Program-made: the position numbers and the translations under genes
NCBI GenBank assembly: GCA_029834535.1
Contig: JAQMWT010000001.1
Span: 1-64,000 of the forward strand
Length of the DNA stretch: 64,000 nt
Source: Chrysophaeum taylorii
Lineage: Eukaryota > Sar > Pelagophyceae > Pelagomonadales > Pelagomonadaceae
Reading direction: 5' to 3'
Notes under the pieces: generated by a model
Database searches by the model: none
Told to the model about the DNA's origin: nothing
Seen by the model: only the letters and a program-made list of their open reading frames with translations
In this document: positions 54,375 to 64,000 of the stretch, piece after piece
Numbering within the stretch: the first letter of the stretch is position 1
Layout: each line of letters opens with the position of its first letter

Positions 54375-54710
54375 CTTCAGCAAACTAAAACAGTCGTCGC
54401 CGTCTTCCAACACCTCGAAAACGGCCAACGGGTCTGTTCTGAAGACTCCGACGACCCCGAAATCTTCGAAAGGCACGCAATACTCGCGGCCCAGACGCCC
54501 CCCAAAACGTCGCTCACCGCAATGTTCGACCTCAATTGGATGACCGAGAAAAACAAGCAAAGACTCCCCGACACCTACCTCGAACTCGGCCAGGTCGATC
54601 CGTTGAGTCTCCTCTACACCGAGCCCCCCACATACTACACGATCACGAGCGACAAGACGTGGACCCATCGAAAGAAAGGATACAGGTTACTACGCTCTCA
54701 TCACGCTCCC
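54375..54710 (+). pseudogene. Helitron helicase fragment, N-terminal side
   Basis: After an in-frame stop at 54372-54374 the frame reads VVAVFQHLENGQRV, then a variable acidic stretch, then TSLTAMFDLNWM and later YYTITSDKTWTHRKKGYRL. Helitron proteins have VxRLxVHLPxxQxV, then TTLTAWFELN, then YxWxxxxxxWxxRK just before the helicase motifs. The order and spacing agree. The frame then drifts into unrelated residues and no Walker motifs follow, so this is a short relic. It is on the opposite strand from, and distant to, the left-end array, and covers a different part of the protein. Confidence 0.65.
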
Positions 54711-55431
54711 CCTCTAGATCGACCACCCTCGCAGCTAGACGGTTTTCAACCACTTGTTGGTTGCTGTGTGTGACGGGCAATAAGCCAGCGGGGTGTAACC
54801 GCCTCGCGTCCGGGTGTACGGGGGGGCGCACGCATGGCCTCTGGGCGGGAAATACCGGACCAAGGCAACACCCGCACTCGGATGATGCCCAAACACGCAT
54901 GTCGCGATCGGCAACACGCAACTCTCCGAAGGCCTATGCTGGCTTGCACTGGCCGTGGCCCTGGAATGCAAAACATAATATTCGCAGGGAAGGACCATAG
55001 GCGCTCGCCACCGACTCCATTCTCGAATCCTGGCAGGCTACCCGGGAGAGTACGGGCAGCGGTCGATAGCCGCCGGTCATCTGTCTCCGTCGAAAGCCTC
55101 CGGTCAGCGGACGCGGCGCGCTCCACGTGTCTGTCCTTGGAGCTTCCGTCTACGATTAATGAAGCGCGGGCATGGTGGGGTAGTAGGGGCTTTCGTGCAC
55201 ACCCACGCCCGCTCGCGCTCTCGGGGAGGAGGGGCACATTCGGGTGGCCCCGGCGTCTCCGATGATGATACTGGAGGTTATCGCGCACCCGGGTGTGACC
55301 CGGTGCTTGCAAGGATGTGTCCCGAAGCATGCACGTGGCAATCTCGTCCCGTGAATCCGCTGGTGCTAATCCACTCCACACGAGAACGGTGTAAGCGGCT
55401 GGGGAGCTTTTATATTCACATATTTTCAAAC
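54711..55431. other. Spacer without supported gene
   Basis: About 0.7 kb lies between the Helitron fragment and the 3' end of the FkbM gene. Short frames on both strands are inconsistent with each other and show no domain. I see no repeat shared with the rest of the window. Confidence 0.5.
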
Positions 55432-56619
55432 TTAACAACGTTGGTGAACGCGAGGTGCTCCTCCCCCAACCAAAAGCGACGTGTTGAGCACAAGGACAAG
55501 ATCGACCGGAGACCGCAGTGAGGCGATGAGGAACTTGACCTCGTCGTCTGTGTTGAGGTAGGCCACCTTCTCAGACGACCCATCGGAATTGCGGCGCTTG
55601 TCGCAGGTGAAGTGCCGGCACACGGAACTGTCTTGGCGCCCACCAACTCGAAAATACGCGAGGTAGCCAAACGTCCGAATCTGGGCGAGAACTTCCTGCG
55701 CCGCCGTAACGGTGCCAGCACCGATGCCGTTGCTGCTCAATTTCGCCCATCGCTCCGCCGGGCCAAACTCGATGATGGCTTTGGATACCAACTTCTCGGC
55801 CAGCGCAGGAAACGCCGACCGCAACACGGCCAGTTCAACGCCCTCGACGTCAATCTTCAAGAAAGCGAGAGGCCTGAGTTCCGTGACAAGGCTGACCGGG
55901 ACGGTCCGTACAATGGTCATTGGGACTTTGCGACTCCTGTCGCCCAGCGCGGCAGTCCCCCCCTCGCTTCTCGCATCATACGCCGCTAGCTCCGGGATTT
56001 GCACGCTAGTCTCGACGTCGAGGACGGCGTTGTGAAAAACGCGCACGTATTCATCGAAGCCGTTGACCACTACGGCGGCCGCAACAAGTGTTGCCAATTC
56101 GGCCTGTGGCTCAATTGCCGAAACATTCGCGCCCTTTGCCGCAGCGAGCAGCGTGAAGAGGCCGTGGTTCGCGCCGACGTCGACGACCTCGGCGTGGCCA
56201 CGTACGAGACGCATGCTTTCAACGGCGTCGGCGAGCTGCGCGAAGTTCTGCCTTTCGCGGTTCAGGTACGCCGTGACCCGACCCATTTTGTAGGCATTTC
56301 TCGACATCATGATCACGGCCGATCCGGCGATGTTGACTACACGATAATGGCCTTTTCCCTGGAGATCTTGCGCCGAGGCGCTAACCAGTAGGCTTTCAGT
56401 TCCGTTTCTAGGCGGCGGCGGCGGGAGCGGTACCATCCCGACGAACTCCGTCCGAGTAGGCTTTGCATCGTCATCGCTGTAGAAGGCTAGAGTTTTGCGA
56501 TCGGCGACCCATTTTCCCGTCGTACCCGTCGGCAGCGCTCGCACCGCGCTCACACTTCCGTCAGCGTGAGTCGGCGCCGTGAGGAGGCTCCAATGCAGAA
56601 GCAGCAGCACGACCAGCAT
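55432..56619 (-). CDS. FkbM-family methyltransferase, membrane-anchored
   Basis: I start at the ATG at 56619 (395 aa), which puts a hydrophobic segment (MLVVLLLLHWSLL) at the very N-terminus as a signal anchor. The frame continues upstream only from a GTG. The catalytic domain is about 135-345: motif I VVDVGANHGLFTLLAAAKGA, acidic SAIEPQAELA, then the FkbM hallmark FLKIDVEGVELAVLRSAFPA and IIEFGPAERW. The family O-methylates sugars or other small molecules; anchored eukaryotic members act in the secretory pathway. A Cys-rich C-terminal stretch (SVCRHFTCDKRR) may form disulphides, in keeping with a lumenal site. An Arg/Ser/Thr-rich stem follows the anchor. Confidence 0.85.
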   Translation of the reverse strand: MLVVLLLLHWSLLTAPTHADGSVSAVRALPTGTTGKWVADRKTLAFYSDDDAKPTRTEFVGMVPLPPPPPRNGTESLLVSASAQDLQGKGHYRVVNIAGSAVIMMSRNAYKMGRVTAYLNRERQNFAQLADAVESMRLVRGHAEVVDVGANHGLFTLLAAAKGANVSAIEPQAELATLVAAAVVVNGFDEYVRVFHNAVLDVETSVQIPELAAYDARSEGGTAALGDRSRKVPMTIVRTVPVSLVTELRPLAFLKIDVEGVELAVLRSAFPALAEKLVSKAIIEFGPAERWAKLSSNGIGAGTVTAAQEVLAQIRTFGYLAYFRVGGRQDSSVCRHFTCDKRRNSDGSSEKVAYLNTDDEVKFLIASLRSPVDLVLVLNTSLLVGGGAPRVHQRC

Positions 56620-56841
56620 GTGAAAAAATAATAAAATTCGCGAAAAGTTGAAGTGCTGGTGTGCACACACGCAAGCAATGCGAGGTGATGACGCAATCTT
56701 CTCTCCTGAATAAAAAATAGTATAACTTTGGGCATTTATCAGAAGGGACAGACTTTAATTGATTATTATTGACGTATCCAAGAGATACTCTGACCGATAA
56801 CGGCTGCCGGTCGAGGAGCCCATTCGTCCTTGGGAGAGACG

Positions 56842-58750
56842 ATGCAGCTCCTCTTGGACTTCGCGGACAAGGTGCGTCCAGGCCGTTGCGACGCATGAAC
56901 GTTGTTCTCGCAGACTCGCGTCGTCAATATCGCTCCGGATGCCTCGTTCGAGGAGCTCGAGCGGCAAGTGGCGTTGAAGACGCAGCTGGCACCGGGCGAA
57001 GCCGTGTTGCTAGCCGAGGGAAAGCCCTTAGGGAAGGCAACAACGTCCAGGGGCTTGACCCTCGGCGCGTACGGAATTGGCGCTCAGAGCTTGGTGGTTG
57101 TCCAGGAAAAACTGCGGGGTGGTGCGTTGCTCGGCAAGCCTGTCAAGGGCAGGTCGAAGGGCATCGACTTCGAGGAGAAGTTCATGCGGCAACGCGAGTA
57201 CGACGCCCAGAACCAGAAATACCAGGCAGCGCGGAACGAACTTAAGGCAAAGATGGAGCAGGAGAAGGCTAACAGCCGAATGAATCGACTCAAAATTCAG
57301 AATCAATGGCGCAAAATCATGCGCCTGGCCAAGGTCGAGTCGCTTCGAAAGGGGATTGAGATTCTAAGCCAAAACCACGAGCGCGACGTCGATCGAAAGG
57401 ATGCAATCATTCAGTTGCTCGACCGCGACCTCGAGGAGGCCGAAGACCAGTTCCAGATGGTGTGTTGAGCCATCGTTCCCGTTGCACATTTCACCCGACG
57501 TGCCCCGACGTGCGCAGGCGTTACGATCGCACTTGCAAAACATGGACGCGCTGATTGATTTGCAAGACTCGCGCCTCTTGGTGTCGGAACAAGAATTCGA
57601 GCAGGAGTTGCGGACGCTCGAGGCCGATTTTAAGGCGGAAAAGGAGGCGATCACCAGGCAGCATGCGATGGAGACGCAGGAATTAAACGACATCATGGCT
57701 GCCGTAGAAGCCGAGGAGCAAGAACGCGAGGCGGAGGCCAAGCAGGAGCACGAGCAGCTACGAGAGGAAATTCGCAATCGAAACCTCGAGGAGATCAACA
57801 TGCTCCGCATCCATCTCGACACGCAGATCGAACAGAAGGAGACCGACTTCGACGCGGCGCACTTGGCGTATTTGGAACAAACCAACCAATGCACGCTCGA
57901 ATTCAAGTTCTACACCAAGAAGGATCAGGAGCTCAGCAAGCAGATCGAAATCAAGATTCGCAAAATAGAACGCCTGCAAGCCTCGCTCCACCACTGGCGT
58001 ACCAAGCTCGCGCAGAACATGAAGGAATGTTCGCATCGGAATCAACAACTCCTCGAAGAAAAAAACAAGATCCAGGGCCACTTCCAGCATCTCAAGAGCC
58101 GCATGAATCGATTTCGACAGTCCCAGGCTCGGCGTCTGACCGAGCTCACGCAAAACGCACACGCGTGCAAGGCCAAACTCGGCCAGCGCATCGAACTCGC
58201 TGAACGCATCCTCGTCCTCGCCGAGCTCGCGCGCAAGCTCGAGACCGAGCAGGAAAAGGTCATCCCCTTCGAGGGTGCCGCTAATTCCGCGCTCCAGCAA
58301 ACAGCGGACAGGAGCACGGCCGAATGGAAGGACCAGCTCCTCGAAATGTCGTCGGCACTCCCCGGCAGCTCTAAGCAGCAACAGGAAGCCGCTGCCAAGC
58401 TTCAAACATCCTCTTGGACGCGCCAGGGCGACCTTGTTAGCGAATGGTGCCACCTTGACAATTTTCTCCGCAAATACAACAAGGTACTTCTCGACAAGCT
58501 CGCGATCGAAAAGGAGCGAGAGCGACTCGAGCGTGAGAACGCCGACCTACAGAGTATTCTCAAGCAGTATTTCGACGGCGTCTCCGTCAATGAGAACGTC
58601 ATGAACTCAGAGAACCCTCTGCTCGTTGTCAATGGCAAGCTCTCCATAAACCAACCACCACCCGTGCGGTCTTCCGACGAACAACGTCTCACCGTCGTCG
58701 AGGCGAATCATATGGTCGAGACTGCGAGAGTCAACACCACCTACTTCTAG
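56842..58750 (+). CDS. DRC2: Ubiquitin-like domain fused to DRC2 (CCDC65)
   Basis: I infer three exons: 56842-56871, 56914-57459 and 57518-58750 (introns of 42 and 58 nt, both GT-AG). Together they give 602 aa. Residues 1-80 form a ubiquitin-like domain: MQLLLDFADK, PGEAVLLAEGKPL and the end VVVQEKLRGG. From about 115 the protein is DRC2, the nexin-dynein regulatory complex coiled coil: QWRKIMRLAKVESLRKGIEI, LSQNHERDVDRKDAIIQLLD, ALRSHLQNMDALIDLQDSRL and so on to the C-terminus. DRC2 pairs with DRC1 at the base of the axonemal complex that controls dynein. The human protein has 484 aa and no ubiquitin-like part. The LRGG could be a cleavage point for deubiquitinases. The DRC2 identity is firm; joining the first exon rests on splice-site fit. 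Confidence 0.88.
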
Positions 58751-58908
58751 GTAATCGGTCATCCCAAACGACACCTTACGCGACCTCCTCATCACTTTAT
58801 ATTGCAACGTTAATCTCGACAAAATGTCGGACTTCTTCATTCGCACCGACGATGCGGTGGTAAAAAGGCGAAAGTGCCGCCTTATGGGTTATAGCCTCAA
58901 CGCCTTTT

Positions 58909-59019
58909 CATCCCTCGCCTCTACCCCAACTGTGTGATTTTGCTCTGTGATCCTGGACCGGCTCCAGCCGGTCCACCCTGGCTCCCATGCCCGGGAGAGG
59001 TCCGAAGTTAGTTAGTTAT
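58909..59019 (+). repeat. Dispersed repeat R2, copy 2
   Basis: The segment matches 35865-35975, including CCCTCGCCTCT, the perfect hairpin GGACCGGCTCCAGCCGGTCC, CTCCCATGCCCGGGAG and the end AAGTTAGTTAGTTA. The hairpin is better here than in copy 1. Confidence 0.75.
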
Positions 59020-62000
59020 GGGTTATAGGGCGCATCTGCTTACTCTCGAGAGCTGCGTACGACTTTCGAATTTTTGGTCGCTTGGTGTCATCCTCGACCT
59101 TCGTACAGTAGTACCACGCAGATTACGAGCGTAGCGTATTCAATGAGTTTTCGGACGAGATTCGAAAATGGCACTTGCGAGGGTACTCTGGCAATCGGAC
59201 GTTATATGACAGCATCACGTAAAATAGTGGTTCTTTATAGCCGCGCGAGCGGTCCGTTGTTTAAAGCCGAATCCTATGCTATAATCATTATTACGGCTCG
59301 AGGCTAAAAGAGCCAGAAAGGAACCTACTGTATTAGTATTGCGGCTTTTTGAAGTCACTGAAGCCTTGATTGCTGGCTGTCTATTGTACTCCTAACGTCC
59401 TGCGACTGCTGGCTGTCTATTTTACTCCTAACGCCCTGCGTACTCAGTTTGCGCACCCCCCTCTCATAACGAACAACAAATCATCCAAATTACACATACC
59501 ACGTGCTCCTTCAAACAGCATCGCTCAGACCGTATGCGAGATTTTGATATCTTGAGAGAACTCGAAGCAATTTCGCCGAGAAACCGGCGCGTCACACCCA
59601 CATCAATCGTCTACATGTCCCGGCGCTTCACGCAAGCGCCGCCCATTGCGCAAGCCTAGCTGCGAGGAGTTCCCAGTCAACAAATCAGCTGGCAAGCTGG
59701 CAACTCGGCGCGTAAACTACTACAAAGGCCATCACGGCGTCTCCGACGCAACTGAAGCGGCGCTAACAAGCCGCCGTTGTGGCTAAACATTATTGTTACT
59801 ATCAGGACAAGAGACTCCCAGGGTCAAAGAGCCAGCATGGAAACGGATAAGCGCACTAGAAGGGAAAGAAGAAGAAAGAGCATAGACATTAAAAGGCAAA
59901 CCTGAAAACCCCAAGTTTGTTGCCAGGCGGAATAAAACTGAAAACTCGAGTTTCAAGCTACTCGTAGTACCCGGGGGAAGGATTTTGGGTTTCAAATTGG
60001 GAAACTGGGGATTGAGTTGCAATGGGGAGAGTCAGCACTCTACGCGGAGTCTACGAAAGAAAAGTTTGGGATCAAAACTGCCTTGATGATGGTGTGCAGC
60101 TCGGCGTTAATGGGTAGTCCTGCCTGTTGTCTTCGGATTGGTCGACCTTGCAGTTGTCCTTGATCAGGCCGGTGACGACCTGGTACCTTTTGATCCGTTG
60201 CATCTGAAAGACGATGCTGAAAAGTTCAGCTGCTTCTCGTCGATGGCATCTTCGGAGTCGAGATCGTAGAAGCGCATGCCGATGTATTCATTGCGAAGCC
60301 ACATGTCCATTCTGTCGCTCTTGCGGTTAAGCTGCTATACCGATTCAGTTGGCGAATCGAGGTTTTGCAACCGCGTCAGCTGTTCCAAATTCATGACAGC
60401 CTCCTCAATGGCGGCCTCGTCGGCGGCGTCGAACTCCCAGACGACGTTCGCGGCTTTGTCGAGAGCGTAGTCGTTGTAGTGAAGGTTGGCGTTAACGAAG
60501 GCAAGGCACTTCCTGCGTCTCGGCGATGTCAAATTGCCTGCGCGGAAAGCAAAGTCAACGCGATTGATTGTGGCAGCGCATCAAAAATTGTAGTTTGAAC
60601 TGCAGTTCCGCTCCTTTCCTCGAAATGCTCGCTTTTTCATAAAGCGCTTCAAGCTGAAAAATGGCGACCTTTATATTCAGACCAACAGAGGACGGCGATC
60701 GACCGCCGTCCTCTCGAGTCGTGTTGATTGGCGCAGTGCGTGTTTAGAATTTGGAAGATCTGAGATGGCGAAGTTTCATCATGAGTTTATGAACGAAGGG
60801 GCTATTGTCTGCATAGATTTCAGAAAACTTATCGACGGTTGCGTGTGACTTTTAAAATTCAGGAACCGATAGGGCACGAGAGCAGACCAATTACCGCTGT
60901 TTTCAGGGTGGAAAGAGTATAATATTCCTCGGGTCTGTAATAGTTCTCATCAAGCGGCGTCAGATGAGAAGCGACAGGCTACTCCTCTGATAATACCTTA
61001 CGTTTTCGGGCATGCATTGGGGATTGAAGAGTCATTTTTGAGTTCATACGCAACACCATAATGTATGACCGAAAGTCCGGATGACGAGGTGCTTCGAGAG
61101 TTTTCGGGTTTGCTCTCGTGTACGTGACCATAAAGTGAGCATACTTTGGGAAAATTCTCAACGTTGGAAGCAACAGGTTGTGCTTTTCAAACATGATATG
61201 TGTGAATGAGCAAGGGCGGCACTCTCGGAACTCGGCCCAACGATTTCCGTACCGGAGTGTCGGATCCCAGGTGTTATGCTGGACAAACTTGAGGAGCTGC
61301 GACTTCTCCATGGGATAATACTAACGCGCGTCGACATTTGAGGCGCTGCCACCATTTCTGAAGGAGTCGGCGCTGTCTTAATTGTTCACTGAAGAGGAGT
61401 AAAAAGCGGAAGAATCTTCTTGGTCTCGACTTTTCTGCTGATACTGCTGCGCACTCGCCAGTTTGGCAAGAACCAAATTGGTCCGTGCCTCAACTTTCAC
61501 AGTGAGCTGCGCCTCCGATTGTACCCTAGAATACTTTTGTTTCTGCGACGGCGTTGGATCCTGTTAGTGATGTTGAGGGTTCGTTCCCTTGGTCTCACAT
61601 CAAAGTTAATATTGTGTGTGCGTGCTTTGGCGTCAGTGGCGCCAGAGGCTAGTGGCAGAGCTTGCTGATTGAGGGGAGCTAAGATGGCATCAAGGCTCTT
61701 GTAGGTGTTGGCTTGGCTCAATTGCCGTTCTTGCCGTAGGCTTTTCTATTCGTGTTGGGAGCGCAGCGTATCAGTAATCAACCTGAGCTGATCGTTGTTC
61801 TGCGAACTGCTCACGGGGCTGCTGTGACAGCTCTGCGTGGCTGTGTTCCGAGTGCTGCTTTTGTGCGCAACTGAGTTCGTCGAATTAATCTCGCGCGGTC
61901 TAGTCTCGCTGATCGAGGACCTGCAGTGTCACGTCGGAGCGCATCGATTGGAGTTGTTCGGTGTGCTTGTGCGTAATAATAACGATAGGTTGTCGGGAGT

Positions 62001-62629
62001 GACCAGGGTCTTCAGCTTCGCAGTTGGCTCTTGAAACAAGTCGTCGATAGGAGTAATGCGACCTAATGGGAAGCGAATGTGTTTTTCTTTGAATAGGCCC
62101 GTGTGAACTTGACCCCTTGGTGTCTGGTCCTATGATTCTTGCGACGAGAAAGACGAGGAAGAAGGGTTCAGTTGAGTAGACGAATCGTCCTCAGTGGCTT
62201 GTTGTTGAGGCGCGTTGGTTTGGGTTGCCTAGCAGACTTTTACACCAAGTATGAGTCTTGGTGCAGATGTGTTGGCCCGCAGACTCTTAGCGAGTATGCT
62301 TCTCAGATCAGGATAATACGTGTTGTTTTTCGAGACTCTCTCGCCGGAGCATCACGGCCGAAGACCACAGTGGCCACTCATCCTCCAAGGCACGAAATTG
62401 TGTACCTGCAAACATAGAACCTCGGCACACAACCAACAAGTGACTGGAACCGTCCACTTGTGGGTTAATCGATCTTGAGGGAGAGCGTGGTTGAACGCTT
62501 TGTTCGTTTTAACATTATTCGTTTGAGCGCTTTGTTCGTTTGAACTGTTAATGACGTAGAAATGTGGTCTACCAATAATGGGTAGGGTCGCTGGGGAAAG
62601 AGTTAGAATTTAAGTCTTAGACTCACTGA
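59020..62629. other. Gene-poor region with weak minus-strand frames
   Basis: This 3.6-kb stretch is more AT-rich than the gene-dense part. Two minus-strand frames have unbiased composition: 60979-61311 (110 aa from ATG, containing KFVQHNTWDPTLRYGNRWAE) and 60335-60532 (containing FDAADEAAIEEAVMNLEQLT), which continues with a frame change to about 60200 (SDRMDMWLRNEYIGMRFYDL). I recognise neither. They could be relics of a mobile element. Near 59390-59450 a CTGGCTGTCTATT...CTCCTAACG unit occurs twice in tandem. Confidence 0.4.
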
Positions 62630-62700
62630 ATCACGCCCACGGCACTGGGATTAGCCTACGCCTCATGCACTAGGCAGGCCTCTAGTTCTCTAGTTAGTAG
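62630..62700 (+). repeat. Dispersed repeat R1, partial copy 4
   Basis: CACGCCCACGGCACTGGGAT continuing to TTAGCCTACGCCTCATGCAC and CTAGTTAGTAG matches the 3' end of R1. Only the last part is present. After it, 62701-62960 has a repeated word CTCTCCGGGTAC-TGGTAGAGA (62714 and 62738) and no gene. Confidence 0.6.
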
Positions 62701-62979
62701 AGAGATTTGACCCTCTCCGGGTACGTGGTAGAGATCTCTCCGGGTACATGGTAGAGACTGCGTGCAGTCTTAGGCGTGTACAGACCATTCCGCTTGTCAC
62801 ATGCTACTACACAAGGTAGGGATTTAGGCCCTAACTCCTTAAGGACATTAGGTCCCATAGAAGCCTTTACACTGACAACGGGGAACGAAGTCTCTGTTAA
62901 TTAAACAGAAAACCCCGTACCCGACGGTACGCACCTGGAGGCCTACTCCATGTTGGGAAAGAGCTTCAGACTGGGTTCT

Positions 62980-64000
62980 TCACAGTCGTGAAAGAAAAGG
63001 GGCGGAAGGGTAAGGAAAAGGAAGAAAGAGGGAAAGCCGTATTACGGAGAGAAAACCCTCGTGTAGAGATAGGTGTGAAAATGTTCCAGTGTCGCACACA
63101 TAATAGTGTAGCTCTCTGGACCCCCTCAACGTGTGGAAACGGTTTATGCATTTCAGACGTTCTTGAGGCGGAACTTGTGCAATATACATGAAAACAGTGG
63201 ACAATGGAACAAACAACAACAGAACAGGACAATTTAATTGTGATGTCGAGCGTGTTGTAATGTTACGCAAAGAAGCTGTATCAGTATCCACATCAGATGT
63301 ATGGTCCAATTCATCTTCGCTATTATCATCCAGTTCCTTTAACTCTGGAGAAGATGAATTATGAACATCAGATGGTGGGTCGTTAGTAGTGTTAGTATTG
63401 TGCGTTGTCACTGTATCACTCAAGGTAACCAAGGGTGATATGACAGATGAAAGGAAAGACATAGCTGAGTCGGGTGTAAGAGCGTGTAGATCAAATGCAC
63501 GAATAACACGATCATTTGCATCCGACATAGCTGCATGGAGATGATGAGCTGCTGCGTCGATTTGAACTTGCTGAGCCTCATTATACGTATCTGGAGGGAG
63601 CTGCCCAATAGATGAGACAAGTGACCGAGAAATGATATGGACAAATACAGCAGAGGACGGGATTATGATGTCCTGGTGCATCTGAAGACTTGACAAGATG
63701 TTGTCTAATAGAGACACATGCTTGATGTTCTCAATCACTTGGGTGTTTAAATTTTCGTAAGTCTCTTGCATCTGTGAGAGAGATGTTAATGCAAGCGATA
63801 GTTGTTGATCTTACGCCATCAATTGCTGTTCGGTATTAGTGAGACGCAAGGGTAAAGACCGATCCTCTTCTTTTAATTGATGTAAAGATTCAGCCATATT
63901 ATCGTTAGTTTTATCTAGCGTGGGTTCAGCGGGTGGATTGTCGATCGGCGCTGGTGAAACATCTTCAGAAGATGTATCATCTGAAAAGACATCACTTATG
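62980..64000 (-). pseudogene. AT-rich ORF with an internal stop, truncated by the window
   Basis: On the minus strand an open frame enters from beyond 64000, is stopped by TAA at 63811-63813, and resumes in the same frame, with an ATG at 63771, down to 62980. Both sides of the stop are Gln/Leu-rich and could form one coiled coil (LPLRLTNTEQQLMA before it, DQQLSLALTSLSQMQ after it). The middle is Thr/Ser/Asp-rich; the last 80 residues look non-coding. A splice of the GTAAG at the stop to a CAG at about 63772 would remove 43 nt and break the frame, so a true stop is likelier. GC content is much lower than in the main gene block, suggesting an inserted element. The protein family is unknown; a gag-like protein is one possibility. 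Confidence 0.45.

Noticed and set aside
63772-63814. Intron (GTAAG...CAG) removing the internal stop of the right-end ORF
   Set aside because: It would be 43 nt long and shift the frame, while the sequence reads on in frame on both sides of the TAA.

Overview
The window is nuclear DNA of a flagellated, GC-rich microbial eukaryote. The evidence is short GT-AG introns (about 40-125 nt), GC-rich third codon positions, closely packed genes on both strands, and genes for the ciliary axoneme (DRC2/CCDC65 and an EF-hand/WD40 protein of CFAP337/WDR49 type). An alga-like protist, perhaps a stramenopile, is plausible, but no marker here fixes the group. The unique genes have clean reading frames. The mobile-element copies do not.

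Left end (1 to about 16.5 kb): a roughly 14-kb tandem array of about 16 units (770-1,040 bp) arranged largely as a three-unit higher-order repeat of about 2.6 kb. On the minus strand each unit carries a frame-broken C-terminal part of a Helitron-type Pif1 helicase. The last unit is split by an insertion of about 0.6 kb with 44-bp inverted arms. Next come degenerate copies of one array segment and a dispersed hairpin repeat (R1).

Genes 16.5-32 kb (all +): a CFAP337-like EF-hand/WD40 protein, with a frameshifted hAT transposon in its 3' flank; a TRAF-finger/LamG-like protein; a ubiquitin-like/WLM/PUB protease; and a six-exon Patched-family membrane protein. From 32 to 37.8 kb there is a decayed non-LTR element and a 2.5-kb DNA-transposon-like element.

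Genes 37.8-53 kb: RhoGAP, SET and RGS-PH-LIM-like genes (all -); a TRIC-type channel (-) divergent from a TrmH-type RNA methyltransferase (+) with 23 bp between start codons; a frameshifted ankyrin gene; METTL26 (-); a small unknown gene (+); an AsaB/CmcJ-like oxygenase (+); and a methyltransferase (-) divergent from a WD40 gene (+) with 7 bp between start codons.

Right end: low-complexity DNA, a Helitron fragment, an FkbM methyltransferase (-), and DRC2 (+) fused to an N-terminal ubiquitin-like domain ending in LRGG. From 59 kb onward there is little recognisable coding sequence, and the window ends inside an AT-rich minus-strand ORF of unknown origin that contains an internal stop.

The two observations I consider most unusual are the ubiquitin-like/DRC2 fusion and the helicase-derived satellite array. 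The genes form no evident single pathway, although DRC2 and the CFAP337-like protein both belong to the axoneme.
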